The position numbers and the translations under genes were made by a program. The notes beneath the pieces are model-generated. The model was not told the DNA's origin. It worked only from the letters and a program-made list of their open reading frames with translations, and did not search any database. Shown here one piece after another: positions 27,713-37,566 of a stretch of 64,000 nt of DNA. Position 1 is the stretch's first letter. Every line of letters begins with the position of its first letter. The stretch covers positions 62,001 to 126,000 of the forward strand of contig PAPM01000030.1 in NCBI GenBank assembly GCA_002708905.1, in the 5' to 3' direction. The DNA is from Pseudomonadales bacterium (lineage in GTDB: Bacteria; Pseudomonadota; Gammaproteobacteria; Pseudomonadales; Ketobacteraceae).

Positions 27713-28674
27713 GCCTGAGACGCAAAGGAATCCAGGTACTTGACCGTGCGGGAAAACACATCCCGGCGGTACAGTTCCAACTCATTCACCACATGGTGTC
27801 GTACGTTCGGCATAAACACCACGTCAGTACCCCGGAACACTCTTTGGTATTGCGGAATGTTGGACTGCCAATCCACCGTCTGGTCGCTTTTGCCCTGAAA
27901 GATCAGCAGCGGAAAATCAACCGGCGGGTGACGCTCGATATAGGGTATCCACTGCTTGAGTGCCCCCACCCATTTGGCTGAAAGGTATTTGGGTTGCAGC
28001 GGATCTTTTTCCCGGATAAAACGGGAAAATTCAGGATCATTGGTGTTATCGGAAAACTTGCGGGTTACAAAATTGCGAAAAGGGCTGATCACCGAATGCA
28101 GGCGTTTGTTGAAGAACCAGTGAACGGGACGGATCAGGGGCGCATAATACACCACCCCGGAAAACGGAATGCGTTCTTCCAGCCCACTGAACTGCAACAG
28201 ATATTCCGACACAATGGCACCACCGGTGCTTTGTGCCACCACATGCCAGGGTTGCGGCGCATAGTCTCTTGCCAGCTGCAGCACCTGTTTCAAAACAGGC
28301 CCGTATTGACGGAAGGAGGAGATAGCCGCACGGGACCCCGAAGATAAGCCGTGCCCCGGCAGATCAAACGCGATCACTGCGTAGCGATTGCGCAACAGTG
28401 CCTTAATGAGGTGATCGTAAATACCCACGTGATCATAATAACCGTGCACAACGAACACTGTTCCCTTGGATGAGAGCGGAACAAATGCCTGCACCACAAT
28501 ATCAAACCCTGCCACATGAGTTTTACCCATGTAGACCTTGAGATCGTTGAACCGTTTTTCGAAATCCAGGCCGTAATAACGCCGGTAAGCCTGGACCGGC
28601 TCAGGGACGGGTTGCCTGGTTTCCAAAGAAAACGTCGGCAATTTTTGACGTAGTTCTACGGGTATGAAATTCAA
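27694..28674 (-). CDS. Alpha/beta hydrolase (monoglyceride lipase-like)
   Basis: 326 residues. [20 protein letters not shown] and [18 protein letters not shown] are the oxyanion and cap-entry motifs of the serine aminopeptidase S33/monoglyceride-lipase group. The nucleophile serine lies in [12 protein letters not shown], a G-x-S-x-G variant with Ala at the first position. A late acid (DQTVDW) and His ([10 protein letters not shown]) complete the triad. No signal peptide. The 3' end overlaps intI by 19 bases in convergent orientation. Confidence 0.88.
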   Translation of the reverse strand: MNFIPVELRQKLPTFSLETRQPVPEPVQAYRRYYGLDFEKRFNDLKVYMGKTHVAGFDIVVQAFVPLSSKGTVFVVHGYYDHVGIYDHLIKALLRNRYAVIAFDLPGHGLSSGSRAAISSFRQYGPVLKQVLQLARDYAPQPWHVVAQSTGGAIVSEYLLQFSGLEERIPFSGVVYYAPLIRPVHWFFNKRLHSVISPFRNFVTRKFSDNTNDPEFSRFIREKDPLQPKYLSAKWVGALKQWIPYIERHPPVDFPLLIFQGKSDQTVDWQSNIPQYQRVFRGTDVVFMPNVRHHVVNELELYRRDVFSRTVKYLDSFASQAQLAIK

Positions 28675-28751
28675 GGGCTCTTCCTAACCAATTCGCAAAC
28701 CAATCCGGCCGAGGACTGTCCCTTCATTGTAACCCATTAAACACCAAACCA

Positions 28752-29465
28752 CTAAGTGGCCAAATGCTCGACACTTTGACTCGATTCCATTTGCGGTGGC
28801 ACCACCGGCACATGGGCATCCATCACCGTATGCAGTTTCTGCACAGCATCCACGTAACGACGATATTCAGCGCTGCCCTTGTGGGTAATGGAAACATGAT
28901 TACTCCCCCCGACACGAGTGCGCTGAATCCAGCCAATCTCCAGCATGGGGCCCAACAGACCACTCAGATGGGTTTTGGAAATCTTCAATGAAGCGCAAAT
29001 GTCCTTTTGTTTGACCTCGCTATCAAGGTGACGGGCCAGATAACTGAGAATCTCCGGTACATGACGACGACGCATCAGCTTTACCGCACAAATACTTTCA
29101 AAGACTTCCATTTGGTCTTCCACCAACTCCCCCATGCAGCGCCATTTGGCACCGTAATTCATGCCCTGGGGAGTTTGTATGCGGCTAAATTCATCGATCG
29201 CGTCCTGATGCTCAATATGATCCAGGAAAGCACGCAACTCGACTTCGTTATCCGGCGACCGGATCAGGCGCCTGGTTTCGGCGCGATAATAGACATCCAG
29301 CCCCTGACACAGCTGATCATCCACTTTAAAACCCGGCATCGAAAACATATCTTCAATATCGGTGAGTGCGACGTTATCCACTACATCGGGGGATTGTTTG
29401 CGAAAAAGAGAATAGAGCTTTTCGGCACTGAAGCCTGATTTACTGCCAGCGGCACCTGCAGACAT
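28752..29465 (-). CDS. Winged-helix protein of unknown role
   Basis: 237 residues from the ATG at 29465, which has GGGAG 6 bases upstream; a TTG at 29495 is weaker. The region ~150-205 (VKQKDICASLKISKTHLSGLLGPMLEIGW, IQRTRVGGSNHVSITHKGS) reads as a MarR/ArsR-like winged helix with recognition helix and wing. The N-terminal 140 residues are helical and unmatched. Probably a DNA-binding protein; target unknown. No partner gene closely follows. Confidence 0.6.
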   Translation of the reverse strand: MSAGAAGSKSGFSAEKLYSLFRKQSPDVVDNVALTDIEDMFSMPGFKVDDQLCQGLDVYYRAETRRLIRSPDNEVELRAFLDHIEHQDAIDEFSRIQTPQGMNYGAKWRCMGELVEDQMEVFESICAVKLMRRRHVPEILSYLARHLDSEVKQKDICASLKISKTHLSGLLGPMLEIGWIQRTRVGGSNHVSITHKGSAEYRRYVDAVQKLHTVMDAHVPVVPPQMESSQSVEHLAT

Positions 29466-29669
29466 GTTTTGCTCCCAAAACAATTCTGAATCCAATTCAA
29501 TGATGACTGCATCACACTACCACCTTACTGAGTCGGCATGATCCTGTTAAGGCAATAGTTCACAATCATTATACAAACAATGAACTAATCGTGAAAGTAT
29601 AGCCTTTTACCGAGCTTCACCAGTGTATTACGGCGTTAATTTTTGTAAAAAAACCTAACCAAACTTGTA

Positions 29670-30917
29670 TTAAGGATGCACAAATGACAGTGGCTTCTTT
29701 CTTCTAGGCTTTGATTTTAATGAGGTTTTTACTTCAGGTGGGCGCTGGATAGCCACTGCGCTGCGGGTGCCCCCAAACCGATGCAAGTGCTCGGCTTTTC
29801 GTTTGAAGGCCGATTTGGACTTATCCATTGCCGGTACGAAACACAACTCCAGCACCAGCTGCTCAAGCAGGTAGCTATCAACATTTGAACAATAATTCCC
29901 CTGACAAAAGTCCAGGCAGATGGGTGTACCGGCCAGCCCAAGAGGGGTGTTCAAAACCCAGATGTCCACCCACTCCTTGATATCTTCCACAAAACCCAGC
30001 AGGGAACCATGTTGCGAAAACTTGGTGTGCTTGTGCATCAACACACCGCTGTGGCCGTAGGAATAGGAACGATTGATCCAACGGCTGGTATCCTCGCTGA
30101 GCGGCTCATGAAAACTGCCGGCAACCACCCATATAATATTGTGCTGATACTCGTTGTCTCTTAGCCATTGCACGATTTCTTTGCGTACGTCTTCGTTAAC
30201 GGACAGCTCCGGGAATACCACCATATGGCAACCCTGTTCTGCGGCCTGCTGTAAATGTTGTTTAACCGCCTGCTGCCTGGCAGCGACATCCGACAAACCT
30301 TTGGCAATACCACCATCCAGGATCGGATAAACCTTGTCATCCAGGTCGTTTACGTAAATGCGCAGCTCCTCAATGCTTTTCAGTTTTCTCAGCGCATCCC
30401 GGGCCCGGTGGTTAATCGGGTCAATGTGAACACTCATGCCACCAATATTCGCGGGAAACACCGTATGACAGGGATGACATTTCCAATAATCCGTAACCTG
30501 GTAGTGTGAAGTCCGTGCCATGGTTTTGAGGGGATTGCGGGGAATCAGGTAGATTTCCTCGACAGAGTCCGGCGCTAGCTCAAAGCGGATACGCTGGGTG
30601 GGATTGGCTATCGCCCGTCTCCGGCTGTGCAGAAAAAAGTCCAACAGCCAGAGTAACTCAAAGGGATTGTGATCAAGATATTCGAACAGCGTGTGACCTT
30701 GATATTTAAATGACGCATCTCTCAGATTGTCCACCAGGCTGGAATCATGGTACGTATCTTCAGAAGCGGTTTCATACAACGGCCGCTGAAACATGCTTTT
30801 ATTTTTGTAACGGGTAAGCTCCCGTTTATCACGAAGCAGCAACCAGATTCCCACAAATGCTTCTTCAAAATCGCCGTTCTGCAAATAGTGCGCTACGCGC
30901 TTTTTTATTGTCCCCAT
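29670..30917 (-). CDS. Nitrilase-fold (carbon-nitrogen hydrolase) protein with long N-terminal domain
   Basis: 415 residues from the ATG at 30917, preceded by AAAGGA; an ATG 24 bases upstream is possible. The C-terminal half carries the Glu-Lys-Cys triad of the nitrilase superfamily: E237 in VVFPELSVNE, K299 in HKHTKFSQ and C334 in TPICLDFC. The first ~160 residues are unlike other nitrilases and include a CHPC motif at ~147-150. This may be an unassigned branch. Similar nitrilase-like domains appear in some defence and signalling proteins, but no partner is adjacent. Function unknown. Confidence 0.65.
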   Translation of the reverse strand: MGTIKKRVAHYLQNGDFEEAFVGIWLLLRDKRELTRYKNKSMFQRPLYETASEDTYHDSSLVDNLRDASFKYQGHTLFEYLDHNPFELLWLLDFFLHSRRRAIANPTQRIRFELAPDSVEEIYLIPRNPLKTMARTSHYQVTDYWKCHPCHTVFPANIGGMSVHIDPINHRARDALRKLKSIEELRIYVNDLDDKVYPILDGGIAKGLSDVAARQQAVKQHLQQAAEQGCHMVVFPELSVNEDVRKEIVQWLRDNEYQHNIIWVVAGSFHEPLSEDTSRWINRSYSYGHSGVLMHKHTKFSQHGSLLGFVEDIKEWVDIWVLNTPLGLAGTPICLDFCQGNYCSNVDSYLLEQLVLELCFVPAMDKSKSAFKRKAEHLHRFGGTRSAVAIQRPPEVKTSLKSKPRRKKPLSFVHP

Positions 30918-31121
30918 GTTTCGAATTCCTTTCGAAGGCATATTCCCGATCTATGGCACAGACAGGCATCATGCCGTCAACGTGTCCACATCATCCAATC
31001 ATCTTAGTCGCTTGCTGCTGGGGTGAAAAGGGCGTTTTAAAGGGGCACTCAGGGACAGAGAAGAAAGGAGCAGAAGCGAGAGGCCTGAGCACCACAGCGG
31101 GTGCCCAGGCTACAAGACGGT

Positions 31122-32186
31122 TTATTTAACTTCCTGGTTCAGCTCGCCTTTTTCATAACGCTGGAACATGGCTTCCAGGGAAACGGGATTGATTTTGCTG
31201 GCATTACCTGCCGTACCAAAGGCTTCGTAACGATCAATGCAGATATCGCGCATGGCGGTTACGGTCTCTTTCAGGTACTTGCGGGGATCGAACTCAGAGC
31301 GGTTATTGGCCATAAAGCGACGAATCGCACCGGTTGAGGCCAGGCGCAGGTCCGTGTCGATGTTCACTTTACGCACACCGTATTTGATGGCTTCGACGAT
31401 TTCTTCCACCGGCACACCATAGGTTTCACCGATGTCACCACCGTATTCATTGATCACCGCCAGCCAGTCCTGGGGCACAGACGAAGAACCATGCATAACC
31501 AGGTGGGTGTTGGGGATACGCTGGTGTATTTCCTTGATGCGACCGATCGCCAGGATGTCGCCTGTTGGGGGACGGGTGAACTTGTAAGCGCCATGGGAGG
31601 TGCCGATAGCAATGGCCAGGGCGTCTACGCCGGTATCCTTCACAAACTGGGCGGCTTCTTCGGGATCAGTCAGCAGCTGGGAGTGATCCAGCACGCCTTC
31701 TGCACCCACGCCGTCCTCTTCTCCGGCCATACCGGTTTCCAGGGAACCCAGGCAACCGATTTCACCTTCTACGGATACGCCGCAGGCGTGGGCCATGTCC
31801 ACCACGGTTTTGGTCACGCTGACGTTGTAGTCGTAATCGGTTGGGGTTTTACCGTCCACACCCAGGGATCCGTCCATCATCACCGAGCTGAAGCCCAGCT
31901 GGATGGAGCGCTGGCAGATGGCCGGGCTGGTACCATGATCCTGGTGCATGACCACGGGGATATGGGGGAATTCTTCCACTGCCGCCAAAATCAGGTGACG
32001 CAGGAAGGGAGCACCGGCGTATTTGCGCGCACCGGCGGAAGCCTGCACGATCACCGGGCTATCGGTCTTATCCGCCGCTTCCATGATGGCGCGCATTTGT
32101 TCCAGGTTGTTTACGTTGAACGCGGGCACGCCATAACCGTTTTCGGCGGCGTGATCCAGCAGTTGTCGCATACTGATGAGAGCCAT
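31122..32186 (-). CDS. fba: Fructose-bisphosphate aldolase, class II
   Basis: 354 residues, the CbbA/Pseudomonas-type length. Zinc ligands appear in [16 protein letters not shown] (~80-95) and in [13 protein letters not shown]. The substrate-binding [11 protein letters not shown] and the [17 protein letters not shown] segments are conserved. Catalyses reversible cleavage of fructose-1,6-bisphosphate in glycolysis and gluconeogenesis. Last gene of the tkt-epd-pgk-fba block, separated from pgk by 201 bases holding a complex palindrome. Confidence 0.96.
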   Translation of the reverse strand: MALISMRQLLDHAAENGYGVPAFNVNNLEQMRAIMEAADKTDSPVIVQASAGARKYAGAPFLRHLILAAVEEFPHIPVVMHQDHGTSPAICQRSIQLGFSSVMMDGSLGVDGKTPTDYDYNVSVTKTVVDMAHACGVSVEGEIGCLGSLETGMAGEEDGVGAEGVLDHSQLLTDPEEAAQFVKDTGVDALAIAIGTSHGAYKFTRPPTGDILAIGRIKEIHQRIPNTHLVMHGSSSVPQDWLAVINEYGGDIGETYGVPVEEIVEAIKYGVRKVNIDTDLRLASTGAIRRFMANNRSEFDPRKYLKETVTAMRDICIDRYEAFGTAGNASKINPVSLEAMFQRYEKGELNQEVK

Positions 32187-32251
32187 TGTTCCAGTGCCTC
32201 GTTTTAGTTCGTTAATGTCGGGATTATGCTATACACATCGAGCGTCGTGGA

Positions 32252-32343
32252 GATGACTGGAGTTTCAGGATCGCTACAAGCACATCCCTGTGCTCTCGAC
32301 AGTGGCCTTCCCTGGCCACTGACGTCCTGAAACTCCAGTCATC
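32252..32343. repeat. Multi-hairpin palindromic element between pgk and fba
   Basis: A perfect 19-base outer inverted repeat (32252-32270 with 32325-32343) encloses two further perfect hairpins. One is AGCACA-TCCC-TGTGCT at 32279-32294 and the other AGTGGCC-TTCCCT-GGCCACT at 32301-32320. Folded, this is a three-way junction. It has no coding frame. It could be a REP/MITE-type mobile repeat, or a structured RNA that attenuates or protects the operon message. Confidence 0.85.
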
Positions 32344-32387
32344 CCCACTCTGTCAGGCTCAGTGCTATATTCCGTTATCTGCCTCGA

Positions 32388-33584
32388 TTATTTGCCACGC
32401 TCATGCAGCATGGCCACCGCTGGCAATACTTTACCTTCTACATATTCCAGGAAGGCACCGCCGCCGGTGGAGATATAGGATACTTTATCGGCTACACCGT
32501 ATTTGTCTACCGCTGCCAGGGTATCACCCCCACCGGCAATCGAGAAAGCCGCACTGTCTGCAATGGCATGGGCCAGTACCTTGGTGCCTTCACCGAACTG
32601 ATCCACCTCGAATACACCCACAGGGCCGTTCCACAAAACGGTTTTGGCTGCGAGGACGATATCGGCAAATAACTTTGCAGTCTCCGGGCCAACGTCCAGA
32701 ATCATGTCGTTGTCACCCACTTCCGCCACCGGCTTCACCACGGCTTTGGCATTGGTGACAAAATCCATGAAATCATCAATAGGGCCAGTCACTTCCGCCA
32801 CCACCACGTCGGTGGGCAAGGGTACTTCCACTTTGGCCGCAATGGCCTTGGCAGTATCAATCAGATCGTGCTCGCACAAGGATTTGCCCACGTTATAGCC
32901 GGCCGCTGCCAAAAAGGTGTTGGCTATGCCGCCACCCACGATCAACTGATCACATTTCTCTGACAGTGCATTCAATACGTCCAGCTTGGTGGACACTTTG
33001 GAGCCCGCCACAATGGCCAACATGGGGCGCGCCGGTGCTGCCAGTGCCTTTTCCAGGGCATCCAGCTCATCCGCCAGCAAAATGCCCGCACAGGCCACCG
33101 GGGCAAATTTGCCCACACCATGGGTGGAAGCCTGGGCACGGTGCGCGGTGCCAAAGGCATCCATCACAAACACATCACACAGCGAGGCATACGCTTTCGC
33201 CAGTTCCTCGCCGTCTTTCTTTTCACCCTGGTTGAAGCGAACATTTTCCAGCAACACCAGTTTGCCAGGTTCAACCTTTACACCGTTCTGCCAGTCCGCA
33301 GCCACCGGCACCTCAAAACCCAGCAACTCAGACAGGCGCTTAGCTACGGGTGCCATGGTATAAGGCGCGTTTTCTTCAGCCGAACCACCTTCTACAGGGC
33401 GTCCCAAATGCGACATCAGAATGACAGAGGCGCCCTGCTTTAACGCCTGTTCTACTGAAGGCAGAGAAGCGCGGATACGCACATCGCTGGTGACTTCACC
33501 ATTCTTGACGGGCACGTTTAGATCCGCGCGAATCAGTACACGTTTGCCTGATAGGTCCAGGTCGGTCATTTTGATTACGGGCAT
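32388..33584 (-). CDS. pgk: Phosphoglycerate kinase
   Basis: 398 residues. N-terminal [25 protein letters not shown] and the central KVLAHA..., with the nucleotide-binding [13 protein letters not shown] and [17 protein letters not shown] at the C-terminus. Transfers phosphate from 1,3-bisphosphoglycerate to ADP. Good ribosome site (GGAGAC). It is 19 bases downstream of a small lipoprotein gene inside the glycolytic block. Confidence 0.97.
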   Translation of the reverse strand: MPVIKMTDLDLSGKRVLIRADLNVPVKNGEVTSDVRIRASLPSVEQALKQGASVILMSHLGRPVEGGSAEENAPYTMAPVAKRLSELLGFEVPVAADWQNGVKVEPGKLVLLENVRFNQGEKKDGEELAKAYASLCDVFVMDAFGTAHRAQASTHGVGKFAPVACAGILLADELDALEKALAAPARPMLAIVAGSKVSTKLDVLNALSEKCDQLIVGGGIANTFLAAAGYNVGKSLCEHDLIDTAKAIAAKVEVPLPTDVVVAEVTGPIDDFMDFVTNAKAVVKPVAEVGDNDMILDVGPETAKLFADIVLAAKTVLWNGPVGVFEVDQFGEGTKVLAHAIADSAAFSIAGGGDTLAAVDKYGVADKVSYISTGGGAFLEYVEGKVLPAVAMLHERGK

Positions 33585-33602
33585 ATTCTGTCTCCAGTTC
33601 AG

Positions 33603-34394
33603 TTAGTCGTAAGAAAACCAGGTTGGATCGAATTCAATTGTGCCTACAACCGGGATCAGGCTGTTATCAACACTATTTTCGAACGCCAGATCCACTGCAA
33701 AGTCTGTGGTGGCACCATCGACCACAGTAATGGTGCCGGTGGGATCAAATACGTTGGCGTTTAACAATGGTGACGCAATGCTTCCGGTGGCATCGTTGGT
33801 TCCAGTGGAAAAGTCATAGGTGGTCGCAGTAATGTCGCCATCCAATACCAGGTTGAGCGCTACCGCAAGACCATAGGTTTCGTTCACCGCTTTGAGTTTG
33901 ACTTCGTCATCGGAAAATTGATCGAGAATGGTTTCGACACACACCTGATCCCAGTTTGAAACGGTAGCGGGCTCTATCAAGGCGACATCGGCTAATTCGA
34001 TGCTGGTATCGCTGCTGATTTTTTTCAGCTCGACATCGGTTTGCGTGGAGCCAAAACTGAGCGCAGCACGAAGCGTACTGTCGTCAATGATACGCAAATT
34101 GGTAACGCCCGCGGAGTAGAATTCCACAAAATCGTTATCGACCCTGGCCATCAGTGAAGTTCCAGCGATACAGTCGGTAAATTCCAGGAAATTCCCTTCA
34201 TCCGTGACGATGATGGTCTGGCGGTGCAGCTCAAACGTTTCACCGGTTGCCGTGTAATAATGATCGCTGGCTTGAATCCAGGTACCCACCAGATTTCGCT
34301 GGCGCGCCGTATCTTCCGAATCAGAACCGGAACCGCCACCGCAGGCCACCAACACCGCGGCCAGTGCGCTCACCGCTATATTGTTTTTGATCAT
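33603..34394 (-). CDS. Predicted lipoprotein embedded in the glycolytic operon
   Basis: 263 residues from the ATG at 34394. It has a type II signal with lipobox LVAC (AVSALAAVLVACGGGSGS), so the mature protein starts at Cys ~18 and is membrane-anchored. The remainder (NLVGTWIQASDHYYTATGE and alternating beta strands to the end) looks like a small beta-barrel/lipocalin-like domain. No family recognised. It lies between epd and pgk, 34 and 18 bases away, and is apparently co-transcribed, an unusual guest in this conserved block. Confidence 0.75.
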   Translation of the reverse strand: MIKNNIAVSALAAVLVACGGGSGSDSEDTARQRNLVGTWIQASDHYYTATGETFELHRQTIIVTDEGNFLEFTDCIAGTSLMARVDNDFVEFYSAGVTNLRIIDDSTLRAALSFGSTQTDVELKKISSDTSIELADVALIEPATVSNWDQVCVETILDQFSDDEVKLKAVNETYGLAVALNLVLDGDITATTYDFSTGTNDATGSIASPLLNANVFDPTGTITVVDGATTDFAVDLAFENSVDNSLIPVVGTIEFDPTWFSYD

Positions 34395-34428
34395 GCAATC
34401 CCCAAATACTTCCCTTACTTTAAGCAAA

Positions 34429-35448
34429 TCATTTTTTCAACATCTCCACCAAATCCAACAACCGATGGGCATACCCCGTCTCATTGTCATACCAGGCAAC
34501 GATCTTGATCATGCCGTCGGTGACAATGGTCTGGGTTTCATCGTAAATAGCAGACTCGGTGCGATTCAAAAAATCCACACTCACCAGCGGTTCGCGGCAA
34601 TACCCCAATATTCCGCTGAGCCGACCGTCGCTGGCCTGCTCCATTGCCTGATGAATCTGGTCTACATTCTCCACCGCAGAATTCAGCATCAAGGTTAAGT
34701 CTACTGCAGCGACATTCAACGTCGGTACCCGCATGGAGTAACCCGAAATTTTGCCTTCCAATTGCGGCAACACTTTCTGCACGGCACCGATACTGCTACT
34801 GGTGGTCGGGATCAGGTTTTGCGCACCCGCCCGTGCCCGCCGTAAATCCCGATGCACATGATCCAACAACACCTGGTCGCTGGTGTAAGAGTGAATCTCC
34901 GTCATGAAAGCCTGTTTCACCCCGAAGCGCTCATCCATCACCTGCAACAACGGCGCTATGCAGTGGGTGGTACAGGAGGCATTGGAAATAACTTTATCTT
35001 CCGGCCTGAGCTGCGAATGATTAACCCCATAAACGATGGTGGCATCCACCTCATCGAAGGCAACCGCACCGATGATGACGCGCCTGGCGCCGGCCTGCAA
35101 ATGCCGGCTCGCATCCTCCCGTGCCCGGAACACGCCGGTGCATTCCAGCACCACGTCGATATCCAATTCCCTCCAGGGACATTGAGCCGGGTCTTCCACC
35201 TGTAACAGCACAATGGAATCACCATTCACCTGCAACACATTATCCTGGGTCAGGGTGACCGGTGTGTGAAAGCGACCATGGGTGGTGTCGTAACGGGTCA
35301 GATGCAACAGGGATTCAGGGGTGCCCAGATCATTGATCGCCACCAACTGGACATGGCGGTTACAACCCTGCTGCAGGTTCTCATAAAGGGCCCGCAGCAT
35401 GTTGCGACCGATACGGCCGTAGCCGTTGATGGCGACCCGAATCGGCAT
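34429..35448 (-). CDS. epd: Erythrose-4-phosphate / glyceraldehyde-3-phosphate dehydrogenase
   Basis: 339 residues from the ATG at 35448, 1 base after the tkt stop. NAD-binding VAINGYGRIGRNMLRAL, active-site SNASCTTHCIAPLL and C-terminal WYDNETGYAHRLLDL. The gene order tkt-epd-pgk-fba is that of Pseudomonas, where this paralogue (GapB/Epd) makes 4-phosphoerythronate for pyridoxal phosphate. The residue after SCTT is His where the family normally has Asn. It could still be a GAPDH by activity. Confidence 0.88.
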   Translation of the reverse strand: MPIRVAINGYGRIGRNMLRALYENLQQGCNRHVQLVAINDLGTPESLLHLTRYDTTHGRFHTPVTLTQDNVLQVNGDSIVLLQVEDPAQCPWRELDIDVVLECTGVFRAREDASRHLQAGARRVIIGAVAFDEVDATIVYGVNHSQLRPEDKVISNASCTTHCIAPLLQVMDERFGVKQAFMTEIHSYTSDQVLLDHVHRDLRRARAGAQNLIPTTSSSIGAVQKVLPQLEGKISGYSMRVPTLNVAAVDLTLMLNSAVENVDQIHQAMEQASDGRLSGILGYCREPLVSVDFLNRTESAIYDETQTIVTDGMIKIVAWYDNETGYAHRLLDLVEMLKK

Positions 35449-35449
35449 A

Positions 35450-37444
35450 TTAACCAATAACGGATTCCACAGTGGCGACGACATTGTCCACAGTGAAACC
35501 AAACTGTTTGAACAGTTCACCGGCGGGAGCGGATTCACCAAAGGTCTCCATACCCACAACGGCGCCGTCCAGGCCCACGAATTTGTACCAGTAATCCTTC
35601 ATACCGGCTTCCACCGCGACGCGGGCGCGCACGGAGGCAGGCAATACGGATTCGCGATAGGCCGCGTCCTGCTTCAGGAACACATCCACACTGGGCATGG
35701 ACACCACGGACACCTGTTTGCCTTTCGCAGCCATTGCCTCAGCCGCCTGCATGGCCAGCTCCACCTCGGAGCCGGTGGCAATAATGATGGCATCCGGACT
35801 GGATACGGCTTTCAACACGTAACCGCCCTTGGCTGCGTTGGCCAGTTGCTCATCACTGCGCTCCATGGGTGCCAGGTTCTGACGGGAGAACACCAACGCA
35901 GAAGGACCGTCACGACGCTCAATGGCGGCTTTCCAGGCCACGGCGGATTCCGCTGCATCACAGGGGCGCCATACCGACATGTTGGGCGTGGTGCGCAGGT
36001 TGGTGAGCTGCTCAATGGGTTGGTGAGTGGGGCCGTCTTCCCCCAAACCGATGGAATCGTGGGTATAAACCTGGATATTCTGCTGTTTCATCAACGCCGC
36101 CATGCGCATGGCGTTGCGGGCGTATTCCATAAAGATGAGGAAGGTGGCGCCGTAGCTGATGAAACCACCGTGCAGTGCAATACCGTTGATGGCGGCGGTC
36201 ATACCGAATTCACGCACACCCCAGTACAGGTAGTTACCACCGGCTTCTTCTGCGCTGACGCCTTTGGCATCCTTGAACAGGGTCAGGTTGGAACCCGCCA
36301 GGTCGGCGGAACCACCCAGCAGTTCCGGCAACATGTGACCGAAGGCATTCAGGCAGTGCTGGGATGCTTTACGACTGGCGATTTTCTCATGCGCCTTCTG
36401 GATCTGCCGCACGTAATCCGTGGACTTTTCTTCCCAGTCAGCGGGCAGTTCGCCTTTCATGCGGCGCTCAAATTCGGCGGCCAGTTCAGGATATTCACTG
36501 CGGTAGTTGTCGAACAGGCGCTGCCAGTCCGCTTCGGCTTTCGCGCCCTTCTCCTTCGCATCCCAACCGGCGTAGATGTCTTGCGGAATTTCAAAAGGTC
36601 CGTGATTCCAACCCAGCTGTTCCCGGGTGAGGGCGATTTCATCGTCACCCAACGGTGCACCGTGACACTCTTCCTTACCCTGCTTGTTGGGTGAGCCGTA
36701 ACCGATGACGGTCTTACAGCAGATCAGGGTGGGGCGGTCCGGGTTGGCCTTGGCCATTTCCACCGCAGCGATCAGCTCTTCGGTATTGTGGCCATTCACA
36801 TTGGGAATTACATGCCAGCCGTAGGACTCGAAACGCTTGGGGGTATCGTCGGTGAACCAGCCTTCTACCTCACCGTCGATGGAAATGCCGTTGTCGTCAT
36901 AGAACACAATCAGTTTGCCCAGCCCCAGGGTACCGGCCAATGAACAGACTTCATGGGAAATACCTTCCATCATGCAGCCATCCCCCATGAATACGTAGGT
37001 ATTGTGATCCACGATATTATAAGCACCCCTGTTGAACTGGGCCGCCAGCACCTTTTCGGCAATGGCCATGCCCACCGCATTGGCAATGCCCTGCCCCAGG
37101 GGGCCGGTGGTGGTTTCCACACCCGGGGTGTAGCCGTATTCAGGGTGACCCGGGGTCTTGGAATGCAGTTGACGGAAGTTCTTCAGGTCATCGATGGAAA
37201 CGTCGTAGCCGGTCAGGTGCAGCAGTGAATAAATCAGCATGGAGCCATGGCCGTTGGACAGCACAAAGCGGTCACGATCCACCCAATTTGGGTTGGTCGG
37301 ATTGTGCTTCAGATAATCACCCCACACTACCTGGGCAATGTCAGCCATGCCCATGGGGGCACCGGGATGTCCGGATTTGGCTTTCTGAACAGCGTCCATG
37401 GAGAGAGCTCGGATGGCATTAGCGAGTTCACTGCGGGTGGGCAT
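35450..37444 (-). CDS. tkt: Transketolase
   Basis: 664 residues, typical length. Thiamine-diphosphate binding motif [18 protein letters not shown] ... N (~154-190), catalytic His in [10 protein letters not shown] (~22-29), and the pyrimidine-domain region [18 protein letters not shown]. Works in the non-oxidative pentose phosphate pathway. It heads the operon with epd, whose start follows by 1 base. Confidence 0.97.
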   Translation of the reverse strand: MPTRSELANAIRALSMDAVQKAKSGHPGAPMGMADIAQVVWGDYLKHNPTNPNWVDRDRFVLSNGHGSMLIYSLLHLTGYDVSIDDLKNFRQLHSKTPGHPEYGYTPGVETTTGPLGQGIANAVGMAIAEKVLAAQFNRGAYNIVDHNTYVFMGDGCMMEGISHEVCSLAGTLGLGKLIVFYDDNGISIDGEVEGWFTDDTPKRFESYGWHVIPNVNGHNTEELIAAVEMAKANPDRPTLICCKTVIGYGSPNKQGKEECHGAPLGDDEIALTREQLGWNHGPFEIPQDIYAGWDAKEKGAKAEADWQRLFDNYRSEYPELAAEFERRMKGELPADWEEKSTDYVRQIQKAHEKIASRKASQHCLNAFGHMLPELLGGSADLAGSNLTLFKDAKGVSAEEAGGNYLYWGVREFGMTAAINGIALHGGFISYGATFLIFMEYARNAMRMAALMKQQNIQVYTHDSIGLGEDGPTHQPIEQLTNLRTTPNMSVWRPCDAAESAVAWKAAIERRDGPSALVFSRQNLAPMERSDEQLANAAKGGYVLKAVSSPDAIIIATGSEVELAMQAAEAMAAKGKQVSVVSMPSVDVFLKQDAAYRESVLPASVRARVAVEAGMKDYWYKFVGLDGAVVGMETFGESAPAGELFKQFGFTVDNVVATVESVIG

Positions 37445-37566
37445 TGGGGATGCTCCTAAATAATTTAGTTTACGGTACCGATTTGGGGGGCGCTATTGTC
37501 GCTTAAAGGAAGGCGGGCGGCAAACTCAAATGCCAATCCGGCATCTGAATCCTTAGCATCAGTGGC

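Noticed and set aside
35426-36694. Long open frame (422 codons) opposite tkt, with many H and G residues
   Set aside because: Antisense to transketolase; low-complexity histidine/glycine content typical of a shadow frame.
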